Positions 7,156-15,550 of a stretch of 64,000 bases of DNA are shown piece by piece. Location of the stretch: NCBI GenBank assembly GCA_014804755.1, contig JAAUZE010000019.1, forward strand, positions 226,898-290,897, in the 5' to 3' direction. How positions within the stretch are numbered: position 1 is the first letter of the stretch; every line of letters begins with the position of its first letter. The translations under genes and the position numbers were made by a program. The DNA is from Lachnospiraceae bacterium. Lineage in GTDB: Bacteria > Bacillota > Clostridia > Lachnospirales > Lachnospiraceae. The notes under the pieces were generated by a model. It saw only the letters and a list, made by a program, of their open reading frames with translations. It did no database searches and had not been told where the DNA came from.

Positions 7156-8484
7156 TTAATACCGGTCAAGATACTGATCGATCTCCCAGCCGGTGATCTG
7201 CGTACAATACGCCTGCCATTCTTTCTTTTTGGCCTCCAGATATTTCCCGCTGATATGACTGCCGAGCGTTTCGCATAAAAAAGCATCCTGCTCTAAGCAC
7301 TTCACCGCCTCGATCAAGGACGCCGGAAGCGACTCCGCCTGCGTTTTCCCTCCGGCCTCACGCATATCATTTGAAACGCTGTCTGCGCTCGGGGGCGGCA
7401 TGATCTTTTTTTCAATTCCCTCTAAGCCTGCCGCCAGGCAGAGCGCCAGCAGCAGATAAGGATTGGCGGTCGGATCCGGGCTTCGCAGCTCCACCCTGAT
7501 ATTCTCTCCCAAAACAGCCGGAATGCGCAGCATGGCGCTTCTGCTGTTCCCCTGCCACTCGATATGAACCGGCGCTTCGTACCCCGCCACAAGCCGCTTA
7601 TAGGAATTGACCGTCGGATTGGCGATGGCCGTGATCCCCTTAATATGGTTCATGATACCACCGATAAAATAGTATGCCTCGCGGCTTAAACCGAGCACAT
7701 CCGTGCCGTCATTAAACATATTTTTTCCGTCCTTGGACAGCGACATGTTAATATGCAGACCCGAGCCCGGCAGACCGTATTTCGGCTTCGGCATGAACGT
7801 CGCATGCCTGCCGTGCTGTCTGGCGACCGTCTTGACTGCGAGCTTGAAGGTCATGATCCCGTCCGCGATCCTAAGCGCCTCGTCATAGCGAAGATCGATC
7901 TCATGCTGTGCGGGCGCGACCTCATGATGGGACGCCTCCACAACATATCCCATGTCCTCCATCGTCAAAACCATATCCCGCCTTGTGTTTTCGGAAAGAT
8001 CGGCGGGTCCCAAGTCAAAATATCCCGCCGTCTCGGACGTCTTTATCGTCGGACGTCCCTCCTCATCCATATCAAACAGGAAAAACTCGCACTCCGGCCC
8101 GACGTCAAAGGTATAGCCCATGTCCTTTGCTTTGGCAATGACCTTTTTTAAGACATAGCGCGGATCCCCCTCAAACTGCTCTCCGTTCGGATAGTGAATA
8201 TCACAGATCATGCGCGCAACCTTGCCCTGCTGCGGTCTCCACGGAAAGATCACAAAGGTATCCGGATCGGGATACAGCGCCATGTCGGATTCCTCAATGC
8301 GGACAAAGCCCTCGATCGAGGAGCCGTCGAACATGCAGCGGTTGTCTAACGCCCGTTCCAGCTGACTTGCCGTGATCGCCACGTTCTTAAGCGTACCGAA
8401 CATATCCGTAAATTGCAGCCGGATAAACTCCACGTCCTCCTCCTCAACCATTTTCAAAATATCTTCCCTCGTGTATTTACTCAT
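7156..8484 (-). CDS. glnA: Type I glutamine synthetase
   Basis: The enzyme makes glutamine from glutamate, ammonia and ATP. The 442-residue length is that of the short GSI-alpha form of Bacillota. Motifs: MFDGSSIEGF (active-site loop), GPECEFFLFD (metal-binding E residues), PGSGLHINMS (ATP and glutamate binding) and RLVAGYEAPVHIEW (Arg contacts). No adenylylation insert is seen, so control is likely by feedback and by the downstream ANTAR regulator. The ATG at 8484 has AAAGGATGG upstream; the in-frame ATG at 8493 overlaps that site. The gap to the divergent gene is only 85 bases, too short for a glutamine riboswitch plus promoter. Confidence 0.95.
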   Translation of the reverse strand: MSKYTREDILKMVEEEDVEFIRLQFTDMFGTLKNVAITASQLERALDNRCMFDGSSIEGFVRIEESDMALYPDPDTFVIFPWRPQQGKVARMICDIHYPNGEQFEGDPRYVLKKVIAKAKDMGYTFDVGPECEFFLFDMDEEGRPTIKTSETAGYFDLGPADLSENTRRDMVLTMEDMGYVVEASHHEVAPAQHEIDLRYDEALRIADGIMTFKLAVKTVARQHGRHATFMPKPKYGLPGSGLHINMSLSKDGKNMFNDGTDVLGLSREAYYFIGGIMNHIKGITAIANPTVNSYKRLVAGYEAPVHIEWQGNSRSAMLRIPAVLGENIRVELRSPDPTANPYLLLALCLAAGLEGIEKKIMPPPSADSVSNDMREAGGKTQAESLPASLIEAVKCLEQDAFLCETLGSHISGKYLEAKKKEWQAYCTQITGWEIDQYLDRY

Positions 8485-8569
8485 ATGCTCCATCCTTTCC
8501 CGTTCTTAAACTTCTATTTTCGCATGACGCCGAATACACTATACTAACAATTTATACGGAGATCCCGTC

Positions 8570-9022
8570 ATGAGCAACAAAACCAGAATCGTTGTACTGC
8601 ACCAAAAAGAAGTCATTTATACCGCCATCTTTGTTCTTCTCGGCATTTTGTTCATCATCCTGATGCTCGTCATGTTTCTTCCGGGCAGAAAAGAGAAGGA
8701 AGCCGACAGCGCACAGGCGACCTACAATCCCGGCGTCTATACGACCAGCGTCCGGCTCGGAGAGAACACGGTGGATATTGAGGTTTATGTCGATGCAGAC
8801 AATATCAACTCCATCCGCATGGTGAATTTAAGTGAGACCATCTCCACGCTCTACCCGTTAATGGAGCCTGCCTTTGCCGAACTTTCCGCGCAGATTGTAA
8901 AAACGCAGACCTTAGAGGGCATCACCTATGACACCGACTCGAAATACACGAGTCTGCTTCTGCTGGACGCCATTGAAACCTCCCTGAACAAAGCGCGTGT
9001 TACAGAGAATGCGGGGGAGTAA
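8570..9022 (+). CDS. Membrane-anchored protein with FMN-binding-like domain lacking the flavinylation motif
   Basis: The protein has 150 residues. An N-terminal anchor (VIYTAIFVLLGILFIILMLV, residues 15-34) is followed by an outside domain. Its pattern (YNPGVYTTSV, DIEVYVDADNINSIRMV, then SKYTSLLLLDAIETSLNKA) resembles the FMN_bind family. The threonine motif (SGAT) that carries covalent FMN is replaced by DSKYTS, so a flavin is not assured. The ribosome binding site GGAGAT precedes the ATG. It is divergent from glnA. Function unknown; a small periplasmic-side redox or structural protein is a guess. Confidence 0.65.
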   Translation: MSNKTRIVVLHQKEVIYTAIFVLLGILFIILMLVMFLPGRKEKEADSAQATYNPGVYTTSVRLGENTVDIEVYVDADNINSIRMVNLSETISTLYPLMEPAFAELSAQIVKTQTLEGITYDTDSKYTSLLLLDAIETSLNKARVTENAGE

Positions 9023-9068
9023 TGCCCCCGCGCTCCACACGTTCCCTATGCCTTACATACTAATTGTT

Positions 9069-9947
9069 TCATCTGCACTTTGACAGCATGGACTGTAATT
9101 CCTCCACACCGAACTTATATTTTTGATCGCAGAACTGACAGCTTACCTCGATTTCTTTTCCTTCCTCGATCATCTCCGAAATATCTTTTTTCCCGATACT
9201 GATGATGGCGCGCTCCACGCGCTCCTTACTGCAGCCGCAGCGATATGCGGTCGGTATCGTATCCGTGACGGACAGCTTTAGTCCGTCAAGCACCTGCTCT
9301 AGCATCCGCTCCGGTGTGTCCCCTGCATCCAGCATTGCAGTAACGGAGCGGATCCCCTTTAAGTTTTCCTCTAAACGGGTGACCACCGCATCCTCGGCAA
9401 ACGGCATGAGCTGCACGATAAAACCGCCCGCCTGCCTGACCGTATTGTTTTTATTCATCAGCACGCCAAGCCCGACCGTACTCGGTACCTGTTCGGAAAC
9501 CGCAAAATAGTAGGTCAGGTCCTCGGCGATCTCCCCCGTCTGCAATGCCGCCTGCCCGACATAGGGTTCCTTCAGACCCATATCCTTGATGACCCGCAAG
9601 ACCCCTTTTCCGACCGCGCCGCCCACATTCAGCTTTCCCGCGGCATTTGGGGGCAGGATGACCTGCGGCTGCACGGCATAGCCCTTCACATCCGCCTTTA
9701 CGTCCGCCGTCACGGTGAGTCCCTCCACGGGACCGTCTCCTTTTACCTGAATCGTAAGCACATCCCGGTCGCCCTTTAACATGCTTCCCATCATTGCGCC
9801 CGCCGTCAGCAGACGGCCAAGCGCCGCCGTAATGACGGGACTTGTATCATGATACTGTCTTGCTGTCTCCACAAGGTTTTTCGTTGTTGCGGCAAATGCG
9901 CGAAGCTGTGCGTTCGCCGCCGTGGCTCTGACAATATAATCCTCCAT
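9069..9947 (-). CDS. hslO: Redox-regulated chaperone Hsp33
   Basis: Hsp33 holds unfolding proteins during oxidative stress and is switched on when its zinc-bound cysteines oxidise. The C-terminus shows the full zinc site: CGC in TAYRCGCSKER and CQFC in VSCQFCDQKYKF. The N-terminal fold signature is present (TAALGRLLTAGAMMGSMLKG), as is GDGPVEGLTVTAD. At 292 residues it is normal length. The ATG at 9947 is preceded by AGGTAGGGGC; the ORF start nine codons earlier has no site. It ends close to the convergent gene at 9022. Confidence 0.95.
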   Translation of the reverse strand: MEDYIVRATAANAQLRAFAATTKNLVETARQYHDTSPVITAALGRLLTAGAMMGSMLKGDRDVLTIQVKGDGPVEGLTVTADVKADVKGYAVQPQVILPPNAAGKLNVGGAVGKGVLRVIKDMGLKEPYVGQAALQTGEIAEDLTYYFAVSEQVPSTVGLGVLMNKNNTVRQAGGFIVQLMPFAEDAVVTRLEENLKGIRSVTAMLDAGDTPERMLEQVLDGLKLSVTDTIPTAYRCGCSKERVERAIISIGKKDISEMIEEGKEIEVSCQFCDQKYKFGVEELQSMLSKCR

Positions 9948-9999
9948 GCCCCTACCTGCTTTCTTTTCATTCAAATCCCGAATTAATTTCGTTTCCTAT

Positions 10000-10767
10000 T
10001 TATAAGCATTGCTTTGCCTTCCCGCATTCGCGCGCACACACGACGATCCGTCCGCTTTTTTCATCCGGCTCGTTCTCCGTATAGTCGTCAAACGCGCCCG
10101 CAAAGCGTAAGCCCGCCCGCTCTAATAATTCTTTGATCTCCGCAAGCTCATAGCCGCGCTGCATATGGGTCTCCGTATGCTTCCCATACCGCCCGTCTGC
10201 TTCCCGCATAAACAGCGTGAGATCATACTCATTCATGCGGCTGTCCTCATCATAGGTATTCTCCCAGATAAAGCTGCAGTCTTCACGATTTTCCGCAATG
10301 ACCGTATCTCCGATCTCATCGCGGTATTTATGTACCGTATTAAAATCAAACAGAAACAATCCGCCGGGATCCAGATAATTATTTACCAGCTTAAAACAGC
10401 GAAGAAGCGCTTCCGGCTCCGTCAGATAATTTATGCAGTCGCAGCAGCAGACGACCGCGCGCACGGTTCCGTACAGCTCAAACGCCTCCATCTCCTGCAT
10501 TAAATACAACACGTCGATATTCGCTTCTTCTTTTTTGCGCACAGCCTGCTCGAGCATGTCCGCCGAAGCGTCCACACCGATCATATCATAACCCGCCGTA
10601 TAGAGCAGCTCCGTCATATTTCCCGTTCCGCAGCCGAGCTCTAAGACAAGACCGTCGCTGATCCCGTTTTCCCGGAGCTTGGAAACAATCCATCCGCACC
10701 ATTCCATATAGGGCGTCTCGTCCATCAATTCATCATATACCCGCGCAAAATCCGTATAGGCTTCCAT
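10000..10767 (-). CDS. Class I SAM-dependent methyltransferase
   Basis: The protein has 255 residues with a Rossmann-type SAM site: LVLELGCGTGNMTELL (motif I, about residues 40-55), MIGVDASADMLEQA (motif II) and VVCCCDCINYLTEPEALL (post-motif). A C-terminal insert contains FDFNTVHKYRDEIGD, typical of the small-molecule methyltransferases annotated next to hslO in Lachnospiraceae. The ribosome binding site GGAGGCGG is strong. Substrate unknown. It lies 52 bases upstream of hslO on the same strand and is probably co-transcribed. Confidence 0.85.
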   Translation of the reverse strand: MEAYTDFARVYDELMDETPYMEWCGWIVSKLRENGISDGLVLELGCGTGNMTELLYTAGYDMIGVDASADMLEQAVRKKEEANIDVLYLMQEMEAFELYGTVRAVVCCCDCINYLTEPEALLRCFKLVNNYLDPGGLFLFDFNTVHKYRDEIGDTVIAENREDCSFIWENTYDEDSRMNEYDLTLFMREADGRYGKHTETHMQRGYELAEIKELLERAGLRFAGAFDDYTENEPDEKSGRIVVCARECGKAKQCL

Positions 10768-10832
10768 GCGCCGCCTCCGATCCTGTATGCCGCTGTTCCC
10801 TTCGTACCGCTTTCCGACTCTGTGGCCCGCCC

Positions 10833-11699
10833 TTACTTTTCACCGAGCATCATCGCCGCGAACGTACCCGCAATCAGACACACAATACCCGTCAGGACAT
10901 TGACGACCGTCAGCGCCGGATAGCTTCCCATCAGCAAAATTGCCACAGGGGACGCCACGATCAGCCCGATGATCGCCCAATACGCGTAAAGCGGAAATTT
11001 ATCAAATATGATCTCTACCAGCTTCGCGATCGCAAAAATGCCGAACACCACGCCGATGCCGAATGGGATCAGCACGCCGCAGCCTGCCAGAATCCCGCCC
11101 ATGTCAAACGAGGTCAACGCGCGGATAAAGTCGCTGATCTGCGCGATGATCGGATTATAATACCCCAAGAGCAGCAGCATCATGGAACCGCTGACACCCG
11201 GAATGACCATCGTCGCGGATGCAACGATGCCGACGCCGAACAATTTTAAGACATTGACCAGCGTAAAGCTCATATTCGCCGCCGTGCCTTCTTTTTCTCC
11301 AATGACCGCCAAAATGACGACCAGCGCCAAAAAGACGATCCCGACCGCGATATGTCCGATGTGAACCTGACAGTTCTTTTCTTTTTTTACTCCCTGCACG
11401 CGCTTCCAGATGGCAGGAAGACCACCGATCACAAGTCCGATAAACAGCAGATTTGTCTGTACCGGAAAATGCGCAAACAAATATTCTAAGCCGAACGCGC
11501 TTGCAACAATGGCAATTCCCATACCGATTGCGATCGGCAACAGATAGAGTATGCTTTTCTTGAATTCCTTGAACAAATGCGTGATGCAATGGATGATTTT
11601 ATCATAAATTCCCATGGACACCATCATGGTTCCGCCGCTCACACCGGGTATGATGTTCGCAATTCCGATAATAATACCGTGTAATATTGTTTTTACCAT
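10833..11699 (-). CDS. DUF368 membrane protein, candidate polyprenyl-phosphate translocase (PopT-type)
   Basis: The protein has 288 residues and about eight membrane helices. It has the two repeated DUF368 signatures, ANIIPGVSGGTMMVSMGIYD near the N-terminus and MVIPGVSGSMMLLLLGYY in the middle, showing an internal inverted duplication. DUF368 proteins have been shown in other bacteria to recycle the undecaprenyl-phosphate carrier across the membrane. That fits a genome region rich in polymers built on this lipid. The ribosome binding site GGAGAG is present. It is followed by the methyltransferase after 65 bases. Confidence 0.85.
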   Translation of the reverse strand: MVKTILHGIIIGIANIIPGVSGGTMMVSMGIYDKIIHCITHLFKEFKKSILYLLPIAIGMGIAIVASAFGLEYLFAHFPVQTNLLFIGLVIGGLPAIWKRVQGVKKEKNCQVHIGHIAVGIVFLALVVILAVIGEKEGTAANMSFTLVNVLKLFGVGIVASATMVIPGVSGSMMLLLLGYYNPIIAQISDFIRALTSFDMGGILAGCGVLIPFGIGVVFGIFAIAKLVEIIFDKFPLYAYWAIIGLIVASPVAILLMGSYPALTVVNVLTGIVCLIAGTFAAMMLGEK

Positions 11700-11787
11700 T
11701 GTACAATCTCTCCATTCTTTGTCTGTCTGTCACAGTTCCACTTTCCGCTTTCCTGTCACATTTACCTGTCTTTGTTATCGTCTGTGC

Positions 11788-12846
11788 CTATGCCCTGCAA
11801 TACTCCTTCAGAAACGCAAACAGCGTATCCATCTCCTCGTCCGTACCGATGGAAATGCGCAGATAATTTCCGATGCGGGGCTTATCCCAATGTCTCACAT
11901 AGATATTATGTGCCCGAAGCGCTTCAAATAATTCTTTTGCGTCGTATTTCTCATGTGTCGCAAAAATAAAGTTGCTTTTGGAATCAGGAAACGAAAATCC
12001 GAGCGCCGCAAGCTCCCGTTTGCTTCGCTCCCGCGTCGTGATCACTTTCTTCGTTATTTCCTTAAAATAAGCATCGTCGCGCACCGCCTCCACGCCTGCT
12101 GCCAGTGTGATGCTGTTCATCGTATAGGAATTAAACGAGTATTTCACATCCTGCAGACAACGGATCAGTTTTTTCGAGCCGAACGCATAGCCAATGCGCA
12201 TGCCCGCAAGCGCGCGCGACTTAGAAAATGTCCGCACCACCAGCAGATTCTCATAGCGGTCGATCAGCTTTAGGCAGCTCTCTCCCCCGAAATCAATATA
12301 TGCCTCGTCCACGATACAGACAACATCGGGATTTGCCCGCAGGATATTCTCAAACATCTGCATCGGCGCAAGCTCCCCCGTCGGCGCATTCGGATTCGGA
12401 ATGATCACACCGCCGTTCGGCTTATGATAGTCCTCCTCTTTGATGCGGAACTGCCCGTCCAACATCTGCACCTCATAGGGAATCCGAAACAGCTCCGCCC
12501 ACACGTCATAAAAGGAATACGTGATGTCCGGAAACAGCACGGGCAGCGTCGGATGATTGAAAAAAGTAAGGAATGCCATCGCCAGCACGTCATCCGAACC
12601 GACTCCGACAAACACCTGCTCTTTTTCCACACCGTAATAAGCCGCAAGCTCTGATAAAAGCGGCTCGGTCTCAGCATCCGGGTATTTGCGCAGGATGTCC
12701 GCGTCGTATTCCCGCAGCGCCCGCGCCACTCCCGGCGCGGGCGGATACGGTGATTCATTTGTATTTAGTTTGATCACGCCCTGCTCTTTGGGCTGTTCGC
12801 CCGCAACATAGGGTGTTACCGTTCTCACATTGGCTTCCCAGCCCAT
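11788..12846 (-). CDS. hisC: Histidinol-phosphate aminotransferase
   Basis: This is a PLP-dependent fold-type I aminotransferase of 352 residues. Motifs: LNTNESPYPPAPGV near the N-terminus, NPNAPTG (cofactor contacts), VDEAYIDFGGESCL (Asp-Tyr contacting PLP), TFSKSRALAGMRIGY (Schiff-base Lys in SKSRA) and the C-terminal NYLRISIGTDEE. It converts imidazole-acetol phosphate to histidinol phosphate and could also act on aromatic keto acids. Start at 12846 with GGAGGTGCCGAT. It stands alone here, without other his genes. Confidence 0.9.
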   Translation of the reverse strand: MGWEANVRTVTPYVAGEQPKEQGVIKLNTNESPYPPAPGVARALREYDADILRKYPDAETEPLLSELAAYYGVEKEQVFVGVGSDDVLAMAFLTFFNHPTLPVLFPDITYSFYDVWAELFRIPYEVQMLDGQFRIKEEDYHKPNGGVIIPNPNAPTGELAPMQMFENILRANPDVVCIVDEAYIDFGGESCLKLIDRYENLLVVRTFSKSRALAGMRIGYAFGSKKLIRCLQDVKYSFNSYTMNSITLAAGVEAVRDDAYFKEITKKVITTRERSKRELAALGFSFPDSKSNFIFATHEKYDAKELFEALRAHNIYVRHWDKPRIGNYLRISIGTDEEMDTLFAFLKEYCRA

Positions 12847-12874
12847 ATCGGCACCTCCACAAAAACTCTTCTAT

Positions 12875-12902
12875 GGAAACACGGATCAAATCCATGTTTC
12901 CT
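12875..12902. repeat. Dispersed palindromic repeat
   Basis: The arms GGAAACACGGAT and ATCCATGTTTCC pair over 12 positions with one wobble, around CAAA. It lies between hisC and the surface-protein gene and belongs to the same family as the copies at 2641 and 36427. Confidence 0.7.
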
Positions 12903-12943
12903 TATGCATAGTAACAAATTTTGGAATGATTTGCAACGCCCGC

Positions 12944-15226
12944 CTACGCACGAATATGCAGTTCCACCGTGCGCTGCGCTTTGAATTCCCGCCTCATGCT
13001 GCGGTAGCGCAGCAGCAGGGTCTCCCCTTCACAGCATTTGTGACACAGCGGACCGAACCGGATGCGCAGCTCATTGGTGTGAGAATTTCGGATGATCTGT
13101 TTTGTGAGCGGCACGACACGCAGCCGCTCCTGCTCTTTGGTTGTCACGCGTGTGATTCCTGCAAAGCGGTAATGTCCTTTTTCATCCCTCGTATCAATCC
13201 GCACGCCAAAGAGCATTGCCCATCCGAATACCCCCGCAGCCGCAAGCAAGGCCGCGCCCACAATAAGCATTGGCATGCTGACGTATGGCCGCTCTGCACC
13301 CGCAGAAGCTCCCGTTCTCTGCAGAATGGCTGCTTCCTGTTCGCCTGCCGAAGCAAGCAGCTCGTTTTGAATGATCGCCTCTTCCTCACGGGCGCCGTCG
13401 GTTCCGCCCAGACTGTCGAATTCATCCGTGCCCTCAGTTCCGTCCATAACCCCGATTCCGTCCATGCCTCCGGTTACGTCCGTACTACCGGCTCCAACTG
13501 CACTGTCTGTCCCGCTCTCATTCTGATGACCGTTTGTCATGCTTCCCACACGGGGCAGACCGCCCGGGTAATGCTGCGGAAGCGTTCCCTCCGCATCAAA
13601 CTGCACTTCGTACGTTCCGTCCGCGCCTGAACCATAGCGGTCTTTCTTTCCGCCTTTGCTATTTCCCGTTCCGTCTTCGGTTCCGTCCGCATTTTGATTT
13701 CCCTGCGTGCTTCGCTGTCCCCTGCCTGTACTGCCTGTTCCGTTGCTGATGCCGCTCACGCCTGCTTCTGTTCCCGCGTCGGCTGCACTACCTGTTCCGC
13801 TACCGTCTGCTCCTGTGTTTCCGTTTCCTGAACCGCTGCCTGTTCCGCCCGCTGCAATTCCGTCGGTTCCGTTCGTATTCGAACCGCTGCTCCCCGTTCC
13901 TCCGTTTGAGCCGACGTTCCCATTCGTCCCGTCCGTTCCTGTGCCGTCTGGTCCTACTCCGTTTTCACTTCCGGCTCCCGTGCCGCCTGGTCCTACTCCG
14001 TTTTCACTTCCGGCTCCTGTGCCGCCCGTTCCCGTGCCTCCGGTTCCTGCCACACCTCCTGTATTTCCGGCTGCACCGCTCCCCGTATTTCCACCGCCGG
14101 CTCCGGTTCCGCTCCCGCTGTCCGGTGCGGGCGTCGGCTGCGGTCTTTGTTTCTTCTCCGCATGAAAAGAAAGACGTGTCACATTGCCCGCCCGGTCTGC
14201 CACAGCAATCTCAAGCGTCCCGCTTCCCGATAATGTAACGGAATTCCCGACTGAATAGGTTGCTCCGCCGTCAAAAGAATAAGGTGCATCCGCAAGTCCG
14301 CCCCCGACATCCTGCGCTTGAATGGTAACCGTTAAACTGCCATCATACCAATTATCAACGGACGGACTCGTCGATACCGATATCGTCGGCGGCGTGCAGT
14401 CAATGTGCTCTACGGTTGTCTCCGCTGTGCTGACATTGCCCACCGCGTCCCGCACACTTACGGAATAAGCACCGTTTGCCGTGACTGTGTGCGTGTTGGA
14501 AGAACTCCAGCTTGCGCCGCCGTCATACGAATATGCCTCGCCGGCAAGTCCCGACTGTCCATCGGAAGCGTTCACGATCAGCTGCACGGACGATCCCCAT
14601 GCATCTGACGCTGTTTGAAAGGAGCTGATGCCCGGCGGCGTATTGTCAATGTGATCCACTGTCACGGAAATCGTCGGCGAAAAACTCACATTCCCGCTTC
14701 CGACAAGCCCGAGCGTATACGTACCGTTTTCGGTCACATGACAGCGTGCGCCTCCCGGACTGCCGTTCCAAAGGAAGCCCGAAATATTGATACCGCCCTC
14801 ATGCACGGAATAGGACGCTGTCAGATCAAGCTCCTTTGCCCAGTCCTGCGTGGATTTTTCACAGGAAAAGGACACCGCTGCCGCACCGTCTTTTCCGCAG
14901 TTGAGCTCATAGTACGTCTCCGTACTCTGTCCGCTGCACCTCGATCCATCCAGCTTTACCGGACCAGTCCAGCGCGTACCGCACTGTCCGCATACATAAA
15001 CATACTCTGTCCCATTGAAGCTGACGCTGACATTATAAGAGTGACAATCCCAAGTCACACTTTTTTTCGTTCCGTAACAGCCTCCGCCGTTTTCGCGGCT
15101 TCCGGAATGGCGGTGCGTCAGCTGCCCTGACTCCGCGCGTACCTCTTCGGTACAGCAAAAAAATACGGTCAGAAAACAAAGCGCCAGCCATAACGCTCCC
15201 GCCGCTGTTTTTATTTTGTTTTTCAT
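12944..15226 (-). CDS. Large surface protein with Ig-like repeats and Gly/Ser/Asn-rich stalk
   Basis: The protein has 760 residues. It starts with a signal peptide (AAGALWLALCFLTVFFCC, cleavage near VRAES). A Cys/His-rich part follows (CGQCGTRW). Next come three Ig-like beta units ending in ADRAGNVTRL, with recurring phrases such as DAVGNVSTAE and YSFDGGA. Residues about 370-560 form a Gly/Ser/Asn/Thr-rich stalk with 13-residue units (GTGAGSENGVGPG). A membrane span (MLIVGAALLAAAGVFGWAML, about 665-685) precedes a C-terminal cytoplasmic-like tail. No LPXTG motif is present. Function unknown; surface display or binding is inferred. The ribosome binding site GGGAGG is present. Confidence 0.75.
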   Translation of the reverse strand: MKNKIKTAAGALWLALCFLTVFFCCTEEVRAESGQLTHRHSGSRENGGGCYGTKKSVTWDCHSYNVSVSFNGTEYVYVCGQCGTRWTGPVKLDGSRCSGQSTETYYELNCGKDGAAAVSFSCEKSTQDWAKELDLTASYSVHEGGINISGFLWNGSPGGARCHVTENGTYTLGLVGSGNVSFSPTISVTVDHIDNTPPGISSFQTASDAWGSSVQLIVNASDGQSGLAGEAYSYDGGASWSSSNTHTVTANGAYSVSVRDAVGNVSTAETTVEHIDCTPPTISVSTSPSVDNWYDGSLTVTIQAQDVGGGLADAPYSFDGGATYSVGNSVTLSGSGTLEIAVADRAGNVTRLSFHAEKKQRPQPTPAPDSGSGTGAGGGNTGSGAAGNTGGVAGTGGTGTGGTGAGSENGVGPGGTGAGSENGVGPDGTGTDGTNGNVGSNGGTGSSGSNTNGTDGIAAGGTGSGSGNGNTGADGSGTGSAADAGTEAGVSGISNGTGSTGRGQRSTQGNQNADGTEDGTGNSKGGKKDRYGSGADGTYEVQFDAEGTLPQHYPGGLPRVGSMTNGHQNESGTDSAVGAGSTDVTGGMDGIGVMDGTEGTDEFDSLGGTDGAREEEAIIQNELLASAGEQEAAILQRTGASAGAERPYVSMPMLIVGAALLAAAGVFGWAMLFGVRIDTRDEKGHYRFAGITRVTTKEQERLRVVPLTKQIIRNSHTNELRIRFGPLCHKCCEGETLLLRYRSMRREFKAQRTVELHIRA
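13950..14027. repeat. Two 39-bp tandem units in the surface-protein stalk
   Basis: Units at 13950-13988 and 13989-14027 differ by two bases near their ends. Each encodes 13 residues of the Gly-rich stalk. Such in-frame units can change in number by slippage. Confidence 0.75.
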
Positions 15227-15550
15227 AAAAAGAATACCTCCCGTTCTGCAAACATTATTTTGTTAATTAATGGAAATCACGATTGAATCAACCGCTGCAT
15301 GTTCGGGACAGACCGTCCCTTGAAACGCCTAAGCTTGTGAGAAATTTCTCTAAAAGCCCTACTAAGACTTTTTCCAATTGGAAGTTCATTGTATCACGGG
15401 ATTTACGATTTGTCTATTGATTTTGTGCAGAAAATTTCTTAATATATTAATAACGCAGAAGATTCAGTTATATACATAAGAATACAATGTGTGCGAACGA
15501 TACCGCATGAGAACAGTCGGAATTGCTGCGCACTATGAATAGAGGATACT
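15227..15550. other. Divergent intergenic region with two short palindromes
   Basis: This gap separates the leftward surface-protein gene from the rightward MBOAT gene and must hold both promoters. I see GAGAAATTTCTC (15339-15350) and TTCCAATTGGAA (15372-15383), both perfect 12-base palindromes. They may be regulator sites. An AT-rich stretch at 15436-15452 may hold a -10 box, but no clear -35 partner is visible. No gene is supported here. Confidence 0.45.

Noticed and set aside
8485..8569. Possible glutamine riboswitch or ANTAR target in the glnA leader.
   Set aside because: The 85-base divergent gap is too short for promoters plus such an RNA, and I see no paired hairpins or glnA-motif core.
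13707..14165. Long plus-strand open frame rich in Pro and Val opposite the surface-protein stalk.
   Set aside because: It is the mirror of Gly/Thr/Asn-rich codons of the minus-strand gene, with no ribosome binding site and no recognisable protein.
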